Positions 22,724 through 32,473 of a stretch of 63,880 bases of DNA are shown here, one piece after another. Every line of letters begins with the position of its first letter. The first letter of the stretch is position 1. The notes beneath the pieces were generated by a model. That model was not told where the DNA came from and made no database searches. It saw nothing but the letters and a program-made list of their open reading frames with translations. Source of the stretch: Methanocellales archaeon. GTDB taxonomy: Archaea > Halobacteriota > UBA148 > JAUWXC01. The stretch is taken from contig JASEEY010000006.1 of assembly GCA_030018435.1 (NCBI GenBank), forward strand, positions 1 to 63,880, given 5' to 3'. A program made the translations under genes and the position numbers.

Positions 22724-23379
22724 TCACCTCTTTAAGATAACCTTCATCATAATTGGCGTTTCCTTGATTTTATAGTCTTCGAACAGGGTTTTGCCAAGAT
22801 GTTCACGTATCTCATCCGGTGTGTATGCATCCTTAATGGAAAATATCGTCCATAGGCCCGTGAACGTCCAGCTTGCCAGTTTTAGCTCAGCCTGTACTTC
22901 TCTAATTTTTCCCTCGAAGCATCACGCCTCAAGTCATAAATCCATGCCTTTCCGCCATACTTCAACACGCGATGTGCTTCGTTGAACACAGTTATAGGAT
23001 TACTCCAGTGGTGCATGGCGCCCGTACTAATAATAAAATCAAACGAACCATCATCGAACGACAGATTATTTGCATCCCCGGCCTGAAACTTGACCCTATC
23101 CGCTACACCCTCGCGTTTGACATTCTTCCTCGCAATTCTCACCATGTCCTCTGATATGTCGATGCCAGTTATCTTTACATTGGGAGCGATCTTCGCTATC
23201 TCAATTGGCAGCAGTCCATGACCTGTGCCCAGATCGAGAAGATACCCTGCTTCTATTTCGCTCGCAACTTCTTCGGCAATCTCTTTGTAAAAGCGCATAA
23301 AATATTTTCTAGCACCCCTTGCATATAATATGCTAAAGGGAAACGGAATTCCTTCTCCGAGAAGTTTTAATGTTCTCAT
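22724..23379 (-). pseudogene. Class I SAM-dependent methyltransferase, frame broken near its end
   Basis: The intact part (22882-23379) has LLDLGTGHGLLPIEIAK (SAM-binding motif I), GIDISEDMV, and DFIISTGAMHHW. The frame stops after DASREKLEKYRLS. One extra A at the A5 run (22906-22910) would restore REKIREVQAELKLASW and continue to 22724, ending KVILKR, which gives the usual length of about 215 residues. So a single-base loss splits the gene, by mutation or by sequencing error. The substrate is unknown. ATGA overlap with the gene upstream. Confidence 0.75.
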
Positions 23380-23579
23380 CGTTTCGTTTTATGCTTGGTA
23401 GTCTTCCTAGCTAGGTGAAGCATGATGCACATCACGCCGAACCAGAATAGGTTATCACCTTCTTTTAACACATCCCATGCTCGCCGTAGAACGTCTATCA
23501 ACCGCTCTGCTACCTCTTTCTCTATTTTTATTTGCTCCACTATCTGGCTTATCTGCTTTTCGTACGCACTTATCTCCAT
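23376..23579 (-). CDS. Small helical protein of unknown function
   Basis: 67 residues from the ATG at 23579 with GGGGGG seven bases upstream. An N-terminal helix rich in Glu/Lys (SQIVEQIKIEKEVAERLID) precedes a hydrophobic helix (LFWFGVMCIMLHLA) and a very basic end (RKTTKHKTKR). It overlaps the methyltransferase start by four bases and may act with it. No family recognised. Confidence 0.5.
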   Translation of the reverse strand: MEISAYEKQISQIVEQIKIEKEVAERLIDVLRRAWDVLKEGDNLFWFGVMCIMLHLARKTTKHKTKR

Positions 23580-23625
23580 TTTGCCCCCCCTTAAGTGTAT
23601 CACAAGGAACTTTATAAAAATGATG

Positions 23626-24045
23626 CTAAAATAGGGGTCGCCGAATACTTCTTCTGAACAGTCTACTCACATAGGCGTACTTTAGACCATCCATAACAGT
23701 GCGTGCGCTCAACATGCCTATGATCTTACCAGAATCGTCAGAAACCGGCAGATGTCGTATATAATAAGCCCTAAGCAGTCTAGATGCTTCTTGGATAGGG
23801 GCACCTTCGTTAATGGTTATTACCTCTGGGTGCATTACATTTTTGATCAGGGTTATCCTTGGATCGAGGTTCTTAACTATTACTTTTCTGATTACATCCC
23901 TCTCTGTAAATATGCCCATGGGATTCGTAGCAGATCCAACTATAACAGAGGCAATATTTTTTTCACACATGATCCTAGCGGCATCGGTGACCGTAGCTCT
24001 AGGGTCAACAAAAGTTGGTTTGTGCATGATTTCGCTAACCAACAT
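23626..24045 (-). CDS. CBS-domain pair protein
   Basis: 139 residues with two CBS motifs: VSEIMHKPTFVDPRATVTDA to FTERDVIRKV, and IKNVMHPEVITINEGAPIQE to MLSARTVMDGL. Such pairs bind adenosyl ligands and sense energy state. GAGGGGGAGAGA precedes the ATG. Its promoter overlaps the palindrome at 24064-24079, shared with the divergent marker 12 gene. Confidence 0.88.
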   Translation of the reverse strand: MLVSEIMHKPTFVDPRATVTDAARIMCEKNIASVIVGSATNPMGIFTERDVIRKVIVKNLDPRITLIKNVMHPEVITINEGAPIQEASRLLRAYYIRHLPVSDDSGKIIGMLSARTVMDGLKYAYVSRLFRRSIRRPLF

Positions 24046-24063
24046 TCTCTCCCCCTCACTTAT

Positions 24064-24079
24064 TAATGATTAATCATTA
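24064..24079. promoter_or_regulatory. Perfect 16-base palindrome between divergent genes
   Basis: TAATGATTAATCATTA between the CBS gene and the marker 12 gene, next to TATA-like sequence (24078-24088). It matches the eha palindrome at 3684-3699 at 13 of 16 positions; two of the three changes are symmetric (C/G to T/A), so dyad symmetry is kept. Possible operator for a common regulator. Confidence 0.4.
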
Positions 24080-24142
24080 TATTTTAAGGTTGTGCACAAA
24101 TTAGATTATACCTCATGTGAATATATCCTGCAGGCGTATGAT

Positions 24143-25093
24143 ATGTTCGTCGGAGTGGATCATGGCACCGTTGCCATACGGTTTGGAACAGATGACGGGC
24201 GGACTTTTGGACTATCACGTGAAACCGCCAAAAAGATGACGGACAGCAGGTTATTAGAAAGTATTCTGAGCGGCCTAAACATCGAAAAAAGCGATATCGA
24301 CCTTGTTGCGGTCAGCTATTCGATGGGAGACGCCATCACGAAGATCACCGATATACAGCGCGTAACTAACAGAGGTGTGAGATGCACCAAAGGAGCAGGA
24401 ACGTTCATAGGTGGCGGAACGCACGTCTTTGATGTAATTCAAAAATCTGGTATTCCAGCAATCGTGCTACCAGGCATACATTCTAGGAGCGATGTGGATT
24501 TAAGAATGAAGATGTTTTCACATGGTGCCAGTCCTGAGAAGGTAGGTGCTGCATATCACATCCTTTTGCAGAACCATAACACCTTCATCTTCTCGGATAT
24601 AAGCTCGAATACCGTCACACTTGGTGTCGCGGATGGAAGAATCATCGGTGCCATAGATGCGTGCATCTTTGCGCCTGGAATACTACAAGGTCCGCTTGAC
24701 TTGGAGGCGATTCGCGACATCGACAACGGCAAAATGAGCGCAAGCGATGCCTTCTCATCGGGTGGCGTTTTAAAGCATGCGCCATACAAGAGCATTGCAG
24801 ATCTGCTGAGCGTGGAAGATGGTGTATCGCGACTAGCAATCGATAGACTGGCGCTTTTTGGTGCTATGGAAATAGCGGCAATGAATGTACTTATTGAAGA
24901 TTATAGCGAGCTGGAAAGCATCTTCGTATGCGGGGAAGACATTATCCGGCAAAAAATCAGCTCGCTCTTAGGCAAGGAAATTCTGGGACAGGATAGGTGG
25001 TGCGCCGCCATCGGCTGTGCTGAAATAGCCAGAGATGTTCATGCTGGCAAGGATGACATTCTGGGAATCAAAGTTGACTATGAACGAAAATGA
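24143..25093 (+). CDS. Methanogenesis marker protein 12
   Basis: About 316 residues from the ATG at 24143, which opens the family start MFVGVDHGTVAIRFG, an ASKHA-type nucleotide-binding turn (DHGT). Further features: SYSMGDAITKI, KGAGTFIGGGTHVFD and the C-terminal IFVCGEDIIRQK. The family is largely restricted to methanogens and relatives with methyl-coenzyme M reductase-type metabolism; its function is not established. It is one of the stronger taxonomic clues in the window. Confidence 0.85.
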   Translation: MFVGVDHGTVAIRFGTDDGRTFGLSRETAKKMTDSRLLESILSGLNIEKSDIDLVAVSYSMGDAITKITDIQRVTNRGVRCTKGAGTFIGGGTHVFDVIQKSGIPAIVLPGIHSRSDVDLRMKMFSHGASPEKVGAAYHILLQNHNTFIFSDISSNTVTLGVADGRIIGAIDACIFAPGILQGPLDLEAIRDIDNGKMSASDAFSSGGVLKHAPYKSIADLLSVEDGVSRLAIDRLALFGAMEIAAMNVLIEDYSELESIFVCGEDIIRQKISSLLGKEILGQDRWCAAIGCAEIARDVHAGKDDILGIKVDYERK

Positions 25094-25173
25094 CCCTTTG
25101 GCAATTACACAATACTTAAATAGAATTCCCTATCTTAAAATCTTACACCTATTATCGTTAAGGATTGAGGGAC

Positions 25174-25719
25174 GTGAAGGAGATAAGGATACACGGTCGC
25201 GGCGGTCAAGGCTCTGTCACTGCCGCCGAGTTACTGGCGGTAGCTGCGTTTGAAGACGGCAAGTACAGTCAGGCCTTCCCATCGTTTGGCGTAGAGCGTA
25301 GAGGGGCGCCCGTCACCGCCTTCGTTAGAATTGGCGATCAGTCCATCCAACTTAGGAGCCAGATATCCAAACCTGATTATGTGATTGTTCAAGATCCGAC
25401 GTTGATCAGCGTGGTGGATGTCGCCTCTGGCATAAAACCAGATGGCATGGTGCTCGTTAACACCGAAAAGGATGCAAAAAGTTTGAACCTGAGCACTAGG
25501 GTAAAGGTAAGAACAGTAGATGCAACGAAGATTGCACTTGACATCTTGGGTAGGCCAATAGTTAACACAACTTTATTGGGCGCGTTTGCTGGTGCTACTG
25601 GACTCATAAGGATGACGTCTATCGAAAAGGCGATCAGAGAGAGATTTGCCGGAGAGCTTGGCGATAAAAACGTGAAGGCTGCCAAGAAGGCATTTGATAT
25701 CACAGGAGGCAAGGAATGA
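25174..25719 (+). CDS. porG: Pyruvate/2-oxoacid:ferredoxin oxidoreductase, gamma subunit
   Basis: 181 residues from a GTG at 25174 giving the family start KEIRIHGRGGQGSVTAAELL; a TTG at 25165 is in frame. The SFGVERRGAPVTAFVRI segment is typical of gamma subunits. First of four genes porG-porD-porA-porB, the standard archaeal four-subunit order, with overlapping ends. The enzyme cleaves pyruvate with CoA to acetyl-CoA, CO2 and reduced ferredoxin, or runs in reverse for carbon fixation. Confidence 0.92.
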   Translation: MKEIRIHGRGGQGSVTAAELLAVAAFEDGKYSQAFPSFGVERRGAPVTAFVRIGDQSIQLRSQISKPDYVIVQDPTLISVVDVASGIKPDGMVLVNTEKDAKSLNLSTRVKVRTVDATKIALDILGRPIVNTTLLGAFAGATGLIRMTSIEKAIRERFAGELGDKNVKAAKKAFDITGGKE

Positions 25720-25973
25720 AGTTGAGCGTTGGTGCAGTTGCCGAACCAGGAAGCACGCGCGCGAACAAAACTGGGACGTGGCGAACGTTTAGGCCGGTTT
25801 TTAACGCCGACCTTTGCGTAGGGTGTGGTATTTGCAGTCAGTTCTGTCCTGAGGGCATCATACATGAGAAGAATGACAAATACGCCACAGATTATGACTA
25901 TTGCAAGGGATGTGGAATTTGTGCCGCCGAGTGTCCAAAGGGGGCAATCAAAATGGTCCTAGAGGTAAAATGA
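25716..25973 (+). CDS. porD: Pyruvate:ferredoxin oxidoreductase, delta (ferredoxin) subunit
   Basis: 85 residues with two [4Fe-4S] motifs: CVGCGICSQFCPEG and CKGCGICAAECPKG. It passes electrons from the thiamine-bearing subunits to ferredoxin. Overlaps porG by four bases and porA by ATGA. No residues are missing. Confidence 0.93.
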   Translation: MKLSVGAVAEPGSTRANKTGTWRTFRPVFNADLCVGCGICSQFCPEGIIHEKNDKYATDYDYCKGCGICAAECPKGAIKMVLEVK

Positions 25974-27142
25974 AGGTAATTGAAGGCTCATATGCCGTGG
26001 CAGAGGCTGTAAGGGTCTGCAAGCCACACGTGATATCCGCCTATCCAATAACTCCACAGACCCATATCGTAGAGACTCTTTCACAAATGGTGGCGGATGG
26101 TGCGATAAAGGCGGAATATGTCAGGGTTGAATCAGAATTCTCGGCCATATCCGTTTGCATAGGTGCTAGCGCGGCTGGTACAAGGACATATACTGCCACT
26201 ACTTCTCAAGGACTTGCTCTAATGCATGAGGCATTGTTCAATGCAGCGGGGATGAGGTTGCCCATTGTCATGACGGCGGTGAATCGCTCACTGTCAGCGC
26301 CTTTGAGCATTTGGAACGACCAGCAGGATACGATCTCCCAACGCGACACGGGATGGATCCAGCTCCATGCAGAGAACGCTCAGGAAGCAAGCGATACGAT
26401 CATCCAGGCATACAAGATTGCCGAGTATAGAAGCATACTCTTACCAGTTATGGTCTGTATGGATGGCTACATTCTCACGCATGTGTATGAACCAGTAGAG
26501 CTATGGGAGCAGAAGAAGGTGGATGCATTCTTACCTGAATTTGATCCTGTGCATGTGTTAGATCCAAAAAAGCCGAAGACATTTGGCGCATTTGCAGACC
26601 CCAGCTTGTACACGGAGTTTCGATATATGGTACAAGAAGCCATGGAAGTTGCAAAAAAGAAGATAGTGGATATAGCGAATGAGTTTAGGGATGAGTTCGG
26701 TCGTTATTATGGTGGTCTGATTGATGAATATAGGGCAAAGGACGCGGAGACACTCATACTGGCGATGGGTTCCGTCATAGGAACCATCAAGGATGCTATA
26801 GACGAGATGAGAGCGGACGGCATCCCGGTTGGGTTGCTCAAGATACGGGCTTACAGGCCTTTTCCGGTTGATACAATCAGAGATGCGGTGGCGGGTGCAA
26901 AGGCGATCATAGTGCTGGACAAAAACATCTCGATGGGATATGAAGGTGCGCTGTTCACAGATGTCAAGTCCGCCCTTTATGGTAAAAGTGGTGTTACCGC
27001 GCTTGGATTCATTCTCGGACTTGGCGGGCGAGATATCACCAAACAGACCATCAAGGACATGGTTGCAAAAGCCCTGGAAGCGATGAAATCCGGCAAGGTG
27101 CAAGAGTGTGAGTTCGTTGACCTGCGAAAAGAGGTGTTATAA
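25970..27142 (+). CDS. porA: Pyruvate:ferredoxin oxidoreductase, alpha subunit
   Basis: 390 residues starting at the ATG that overlaps the porD stop. Family features: [20 protein letters not shown] followed by [25 protein letters not shown], and the C-terminal VPVGLLK-type domain ([15 protein letters not shown]). Together with PorB it forms the thiamine pyrophosphate site and binds CoA. Confidence 0.93.
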   Translation: MKVIEGSYAVAEAVRVCKPHVISAYPITPQTHIVETLSQMVADGAIKAEYVRVESEFSAISVCIGASAAGTRTYTATTSQGLALMHEALFNAAGMRLPIVMTAVNRSLSAPLSIWNDQQDTISQRDTGWIQLHAENAQEASDTIIQAYKIAEYRSILLPVMVCMDGYILTHVYEPVELWEQKKVDAFLPEFDPVHVLDPKKPKTFGAFADPSLYTEFRYMVQEAMEVAKKKIVDIANEFRDEFGRYYGGLIDEYRAKDAETLILAMGSVIGTIKDAIDEMRADGIPVGLLKIRAYRPFPVDTIRDAVAGAKAIIVLDKNISMGYEGALFTDVKSALYGKSGVTALGFILGLGGRDITKQTIKDMVAKALEAMKSGKVQECEFVDLRKEVL

Positions 27143-28014
27143 TGAAACTACTCGCACCTGGTCACAGAGGATGTGCTGGATGTGGTGCCGCAATAGCCGT
27201 GCACTCAATTCTCAGCGCCACGGGAAAGGACGTAATAGTCGTAAGTCCAACCGGATGCTTAGAGGTGATATCGACACCATATCCAGAATCGGCATGGGAA
27301 GTCCCATGGATCCATTCGTTATTTGAAAATACGGCGGCGGTCGCATCTGGGGTGGAGGTAGCACGGAGAGCGCTGGGGAGAAAAGACGAGACAAAGGTCA
27401 TATGCATCGGTGGAGATGGTGGTACCGTAGACATCGGGATTGGGTCTCTCTCTGGAATGCTCGAACGAGGACATGATGTAACGTACATCTGTTATGATAA
27501 CGAGGCGTATATGAACACCGGAATCCAGCGAAGCGGTTCAACCCCATATGATGCCGCGACAACGACAAGTCCTGCTGGCAAGATATCATTCGGGAATGAC
27601 AGGCCGAAAAAGAACACGCCTGCCATAGCCGCTGCACATGGAATCCCTTATGTTGCAACATCATCCATTGCATATCCTGCCGACATCGGCAAAAAAGTGA
27701 AAAAAGCGATTGCGATCAAAGGTCCAAAATATCTACAGATACACACTCCTTGCCCGACGGGATGGGGTTTTGACTCCAACAGGACGATAGAGGTTGGCAG
27801 ACTGGCCGTCGAAACAGCTCTCTTCCCGATATATGAGATGGAGAACGGCAAGATCACGTCGGTCAAGAAGATCAAGAGGAAGCCGGTCGAGGAGTATCTG
27901 AAGGTGCAGCGCAGATTTGCGCATTTATTCAAAAAAGAGGGCGGTGACGCTGAGATAAAAAAGATACAAGAGACTGCGGATGCAAACGCGAAGCAACTCG
28001 GGCTGGATATGTGA
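27142..28014 (+). CDS. porB: Pyruvate:ferredoxin oxidoreductase, beta (thiamine pyrophosphate) subunit
   Basis: 290 residues. [14 protein letters not shown] holds the first cluster-ligand cysteines; the thiamine site [16 protein letters not shown] and [15 protein letters not shown] are intact, and CPTGWGF supplies a further cysteine. It ends inside the purO start. The specific 2-oxoacid cannot be proven, but the set fits pyruvate. Confidence 0.93.
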   Translation: MKLLAPGHRGCAGCGAAIAVHSILSATGKDVIVVSPTGCLEVISTPYPESAWEVPWIHSLFENTAAVASGVEVARRALGRKDETKVICIGGDGGTVDIGIGSLSGMLERGHDVTYICYDNEAYMNTGIQRSGSTPYDAATTTSPAGKISFGNDRPKKNTPAIAAAHGIPYVATSSIAYPADIGKKVKKAIAIKGPKYLQIHTPCPTGWGFDSNRTIEVGRLAVETALFPIYEMENGKITSVKKIKRKPVEEYLKVQRRFAHLFKKEGGDAEIKKIQETADANAKQLGLDM

Positions 28015-28631
28015 TGTGCAATTCGTGTAAGCCAAAGGCGTACGTTGGCAGGATGGTTGCAATAGGAAAGTCGGATGGTAAACCTTTTGTCGGGTATAGG
28101 GTGTCTTCGCGCTCTTTTCCGAATAGGATTGCTGTAGCCAAGGGCGATATCGCGACGATAACTCCAAAGGACTCTGCAGACGTGTCCAAAAGCCCATACA
28201 TCTCCTACAATTGCATCAGGGTGATTGGTGAAAGGGCAATTGCCACAAATGGATCGCACACGGATGTCATAGCTGAAAAAATCCAGCAGGGATACCCGCC
28301 AAGAGATGCCATCGCGTTGGGATTGCTCACGATGGACTACGAGAAGGATGCGTACAACACGCCGAGAATTGCAGGAATAATCGATGTAACTGGTTTGGGA
28401 TACTTGGGCATCATCCAGGCAAGTGGAATGAACATTCGGGGGTTTAAGCCAGAGGATGGCGCATTTTTCGTCGCTACATATGAGAAGACGGATTTTGAAA
28501 AATTGAAGTTGCACGGTTCAACTGCACAGGAGATCGCCCAATCCATGTACGAATTGGAATTCGAGCATCCTGTGTGTGCGACTGCTGCTCTGTGGGATGG
28601 AGCGTTTGAGATCGGCGTGTATAATGGATAA
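28014..28631 (+). CDS. purO: Archaeal-type IMP cyclohydrolase
   Basis: 205 residues. Recognised by YVGRMVAIGKSDGKPFVGYR followed by VSSRSFPNR, and by the run YISYNCIRVIGERAIATNGS. PurO closes the inosine ring in archaeal purine synthesis in place of bacterial PurH. The ATG at 28014 overlaps the porB stop; no strong ribosome-binding site, so translation is probably coupled. Confidence 0.9.
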   Translation: MCNSCKPKAYVGRMVAIGKSDGKPFVGYRVSSRSFPNRIAVAKGDIATITPKDSADVSKSPYISYNCIRVIGERAIATNGSHTDVIAEKIQQGYPPRDAIALGLLTMDYEKDAYNTPRIAGIIDVTGLGYLGIIQASGMNIRGFKPEDGAFFVATYEKTDFEKLKLHGSTAQEIAQSMYELEFEHPVCATAALWDGAFEIGVYNG

Positions 28632-28663
28632 CCTTATTAGACAAAACCAAGCAAGTTAAAATC

Positions 28664-29944
28664 ATGCATGACATGGTTTTGATCGTATCCTATTTTTCCT
28701 TTCTGCTTGGATTCGGGGTTTTAGTCGCAAACATGATGAAAAAGATTAGAATCCCCGATCCCATCTTTCTGCTCTTGATTGGACTGGCTTGCGGTCCTAC
28801 CATATGGAAGAATCCCGCTGTTGTGCAACATATCCAACTTACCATCGTTGACGTGGACGCCATGTCCGTCGTGCCCGATTTTCTCAGGACACTCGCCTTG
28901 GTGCTGATCGTCTTTACGGGTGCCTTCAACCTGCGATTCAGCGAACTTAAAAAATTCTCAGACATCTCCATAAAACTGGCATTCCTAGTGGTAGTCCTGA
29001 ACACCGTCGCCCTGGGAATCATCGCAAAGTTCGTATTCAATCTCGGAATGGTCCCCGCTCTACTGATCGGCGCGATAATAAGTGGAACTGACATCAGTGT
29101 CGTCGTCACCTTTGAGGATGTGCTGAAGAAACACTCCAATATTCTTACAATCTTAAAGATGGAATCGATAATTAACAGTCCTCTGTCCGTACTCATACCT
29201 TTCCTTTTCTTGGATTTCTTGAGATCAGCGCCTAGTGCAGTATTGGAGCCCGGAATCTACATCTCAAAGTTCTGGCTGATGATCGCTGCTGGCGTGGGTG
29301 GTGGAATCGTTATAGGTCTTGCTGTGACCAAGATTTTGGACAGGATGTTGAGGGAATATACACCCCTCATCATATTCTCTCTCGCACTTTTGACCTATGG
29401 ATTGGTAGAAGCTGTCGGCGGCTCTGGAATGCTCGCAGCCGCTATTTCTGGATGTATAATTGGGAATACAGCATTCACTCACAAGAAGGCTGCAAAGGAG
29501 TTTCACAGTGAAATCTCCGATATGCTGAGAATTGCCATTTACACCCTCTTGGGGGCGCAGGTATTTCTGGATTTGAATCCGATGCTGATATTGGCAGAGA
29601 TTCTATTCGTGCTCTTCGTATTTGTCGTCCGCCCCGTATTTGTGACCCTCTTAGCTGGGGATATAGAAGTGGATTATGAAGGCACGACTCTCCTCAAATG
29701 GGTTGCACCCAGGGGCATCTCAGCCGCGGCAATGGCCCCTATCGCGGCGGTAGCTCTGGGAGATCAGCGCATCATTAACGTCGTGTTCATGGTAATCTTC
29801 TTCTCCGTGCTCTTCAGCACCATCACAGCGAGTCTTGTGAGCACAGAAAAGATCTTGGCAATCAGAGATGGGCTCACAAGTTTTAAGTCGATGCTGAAAA
29901 AGGAAACCAAAGAGGTAGAGGAGGGCAAAGATGAAATTCAGTGA
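28664..29944 (+). CDS. Sodium/proton antiporter, CPA1 (NhaP-like) family
   Basis: 426 residues with about twelve helices and a charged C-terminus (KKETKEVEEGKDEIQ). The ion-binding region GAIISGTDISVVVTFEDVL replaces the usual Thr-Asp-Pro by Thr-Asp-Ile, and ESIINSPLSVLI corresponds to the E-x-x-x-N-D region with Ser for Asp. These changes are at key positions, so ion selectivity may differ. It overlaps pyrF by 14 bases. Confidence 0.82.
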   Translation: MHDMVLIVSYFSFLLGFGVLVANMMKKIRIPDPIFLLLIGLACGPTIWKNPAVVQHIQLTIVDVDAMSVVPDFLRTLALVLIVFTGAFNLRFSELKKFSDISIKLAFLVVVLNTVALGIIAKFVFNLGMVPALLIGAIISGTDISVVVTFEDVLKKHSNILTILKMESIINSPLSVLIPFLFLDFLRSAPSAVLEPGIYISKFWLMIAAGVGGGIVIGLAVTKILDRMLREYTPLIIFSLALLTYGLVEAVGGSGMLAAAISGCIIGNTAFTHKKAAKEFHSEISDMLRIAIYTLLGAQVFLDLNPMLILAEILFVLFVFVVRPVFVTLLAGDIEVDYEGTTLLKWVAPRGISAAAMAPIAAVALGDQRIINVVFMVIFFSVLFSTITASLVSTEKILAIRDGLTSFKSMLKKETKEVEEGKDEIQ

Positions 29945-30740
29945 TAAATTGAGTACTGCATCGAAAAAGAATGACAGTCTGCTCTGCGTAGGGCTCGATC
30001 CCGATATGGGAAAGATTTCCTCCTTTCTGCGTAGCGCTGACGACCCCATCTTTGAATTCAACAAACGAATCATCGATGCCACTAAGGATCTGGTAATAGC
30101 GTATAAACCAAATCTCGCATTTTACGAGGCATTGGGCTTGGGAGGCTTAAAATCCTTGGTGAAAACCATGGAGTACATCCCAGACGATATTCCTGTCATC
30201 GGCGATGCCAAGAGAGGAGACGTAGGACATTCTGCAAGGGCATATGCCAGAGCCATGTTCGACGTGTTGGGCTTTGATGCGGTGACGGTCAATCCGTACC
30301 TGGGCACCGATTCCATCGCACCATTCCTGGATTATGAAGATAAGGGTGTGTTCGTGTTGTGCAGGACATCCAATCCCAGCGCGAAGGAATTTCAGGATGT
30401 TGGTCCTAAGCCGTTATATCAAATCGTGGCAGAAAGCGTGGTAAAATGGAACGTGCACAAGAACTGTGGAGTGGTGGTTGGCGCCACCTATCCAGATGAA
30501 TTGAGGAAAATACGGGAGCTCGTGGGTGAAGATATGTGGATTTTGATCCCTGGCATAGGAGTGCAGGGCGGCGATTTAAGAGCGGCGGTAAAGTCTGGCA
30601 CCAATTCACATGGTGAGCGTGCGATCATTTGTTCCTCCAGGGGCATTCTCTATGCTGGAGCGAAAGACGATTTTGACAAAAAGGCAAGAGAGGCAGCGCT
30701 TGCATTACGAGAACAAATAAACCTCTTCAGGCGGGACTAA
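29931..30740 (+). CDS. pyrF: Orotidine 5'-phosphate decarboxylase, type 2
   Basis: 269 residues. The DAKRGDVGHSARAYA segment holds the catalytic Asp-x-Lys-x2-Asp; LCVGLDPDMGK begins the barrel; IPGIGVQGGD and SSRGILYA form the phosphate site. Length (about 270) fits the longer type 2 subfamily common in bacteria, rather than the short archaeal form of about 215. Last step of UMP synthesis. Confidence 0.9.
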   Translation: MKFSDKLSTASKKNDSLLCVGLDPDMGKISSFLRSADDPIFEFNKRIIDATKDLVIAYKPNLAFYEALGLGGLKSLVKTMEYIPDDIPVIGDAKRGDVGHSARAYARAMFDVLGFDAVTVNPYLGTDSIAPFLDYEDKGVFVLCRTSNPSAKEFQDVGPKPLYQIVAESVVKWNVHKNCGVVVGATYPDELRKIRELVGEDMWILIPGIGVQGGDLRAAVKSGTNSHGERAIICSSRGILYAGAKDDFDKKAREAALALREQINLFRRD

Positions 30741-31228
30741 ATTTTTGCCACATGATTTAATTTCTTGGTGATCGGTGCGGGTCGTTGGTCCAGCACAACC
30801 CTATCTCGCACGACTTTGTCTCCACGCTTTACGGCCTTTATGACCAACGTATTGCCAAAAAGGGGGACTATGTTACCTACCATTGAATTTGATTTGAGCG
30901 TTGCCAGTTCAAATCCATGGGTGTAGAGGAGGTTTTTCCAGCTGGAAATGGACGTTTTAGGAGTCGAGAAGACCAAAGCCCCCCTGTCGGTGAGTACTCT
31001 GTGGCACTCTATTAGGAGTGAATCGACGTCCTGTTCGCTCAGCCAGGGTATGCACACCACGTCAAAGGTTGCGTTGTCAAAAGGAATTTCATTCTCGGCA
31101 TGCTTTATGGAGACAACCTCATTGTCTCTATCCCGGAGCATGGGTATGACATCATCAGAGCCTATGCATAGGACTTCTTTTCCACCTCCGATCATCTCCA
31201 GCATTTTTTTGATGTGCTTAGCGGCCAT
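30737..31228 (-). CDS. Methyltransferase-like protein, possibly inactive
   Basis: About 163 residues from the ATG at 31228 (AAGGTGAG just upstream). The layout is that of a class I methyltransferase: KEVLCIGSDDVIPML, IPFDNATFDVVCIPWLSEQD, and LTDRGALVFSTP. Motif I lacks the usual Gly-x-Gly-x-Gly (here CIGSDD), so SAM binding is doubtful. It converges with pyrF, overlapping by four bases. Confidence 0.6.
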   Translation of the reverse strand: MAAKHIKKMLEMIGGGKEVLCIGSDDVIPMLRDRDNEVVSIKHAENEIPFDNATFDVVCIPWLSEQDVDSLLIECHRVLTDRGALVFSTPKTSISSWKNLLYTHGFELATLKSNSMVGNIVPLFGNTLVIKAVKRGDKVVRDRVVLDQRPAPITKKLNHVAKI

Positions 31229-31261
31229 CTCACTCACCTTAAAATCGGCCTTCTTTCACCT

Positions 31262-32467
31262 TTATGCACCAGACAACAATGCACGTATCGCTTTTACATC
31301 TGCCTCTACCCCTATGGGTTTATCGCAAACCCTCATAACTTCCTCCGGGTCTTTGAGGAGATGCCCTGTGGTGACGCACACAATGCGTTCGTCATCATCA
31401 ATAGCGCCCTGCTCGATCAGCTTCCTCAGCCCGGCGACAGAGGCAGCGCTCGCAGGCTCAACGCCTATACCTTCCAGCTTGGCAAGGTCTTTCTGTGCCT
31501 GGACGATTTCCTCATCAGATACGATTTCTGCTGTTCCTCCAGAGTTGCGGATGGCTCTCAGCGCTTTTGGCGCGTTCACAGGATTTCCAATCCTAATTGC
31601 CGTGGCAATGGTATCCGGTCTTGATACCGGAACGATCTCCTTTGCACCTTTTTTGAATGCATCAGCAATTGGAGCTGCCTTTTCCGCCTGTATCCCGGTC
31701 ATCTTTGGGATTTCATCTATAATGTCAAACTTCTGAAGTTCCACAAAGCCCTTGTAAATGGCAGAGATGTTGCCCGCATTTCCGACGGGCAGAACAACCC
31801 TGTCTGGTGCCTTCCACCCTAGTTGATCCACAATCTCAAATCCTATCGTCTTTTGTCCTTCTAGCCTGAAAGGATTTATCGAGTTCAGCAGGTAAAAATC
31901 GCCGCTATTGCACAGCTCCTGCACCAATCGAAACGCCTCGTCAAAATTGCCCTTGATGCTGAGGACCTTGGCACCATGCATTAATGCTTGCGCAAGCTTG
32001 CCCATCGCCACTTTGCCTGCGGGCAGCAGTACGACAGCGGTTATTCCCGCCTTTGCTGCATAGATTGCAAGAGAGGCGGATGTGTTGCCAGTAGAGGCGC
32101 ACGCAACCGTTTTCATTCCAAGCTCAAGCGCCTTGGACACACCAACCGTCATCCCTCTGTCTTTGAATGAACCCGTGGGGTTAAGACCCTCGTGTTTCGC
32201 ATACAATTCACGAATACCGATCTGCTTCGCTAGTCTGTCGCATTTATAAAGAGGAGTGCCGCCCTCATTTATCGATATTACCCTTCCCTTTATCGGCAGA
32301 AGTGGTTTGTACTTCCAAACAGAGGGGGATTGTGTTAGCTTTTCAGGGCGAAAATCGATCCTCGAATAATCATAGATGACATCAAGAAGCCCACTGCACT
32401 TTGGGCATCTGTAAATGATTTCCGAATCTGGATATCGGGTTTTGCACTCAATGCATTCCAGGAACAT
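31262..32467 (-). CDS. thrC: Threonine synthase
   Basis: 401 residues. An N-terminal zinc ribbon (CIECKTRYPD and CPKCSGLL) precedes the PLP fold: GLNPTGSFKDRGMTVG with the Lys that binds PLP, ACASTGNTSASLA for the phosphate, and PVGNAGNISAIYKGF. Converts O-phosphohomoserine to threonine. It follows alaS by six bases and is likely cotranscribed. Confidence 0.93.
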   Translation of the reverse strand: MFLECIECKTRYPDSEIIYRCPKCSGLLDVIYDYSRIDFRPEKLTQSPSVWKYKPLLPIKGRVISINEGGTPLYKCDRLAKQIGIRELYAKHEGLNPTGSFKDRGMTVGVSKALELGMKTVACASTGNTSASLAIYAAKAGITAVVLLPAGKVAMGKLAQALMHGAKVLSIKGNFDEAFRLVQELCNSGDFYLLNSINPFRLEGQKTIGFEIVDQLGWKAPDRVVLPVGNAGNISAIYKGFVELQKFDIIDEIPKMTGIQAEKAAPIADAFKKGAKEIVPVSRPDTIATAIRIGNPVNAPKALRAIRNSGGTAEIVSDEEIVQAQKDLAKLEGIGVEPASAASVAGLRKLIEQGAIDDDERIVCVTTGHLLKDPEEVMRVCDKPIGVEADVKAIRALLSGA

Positions 32468-32473
32468 TCGAAT

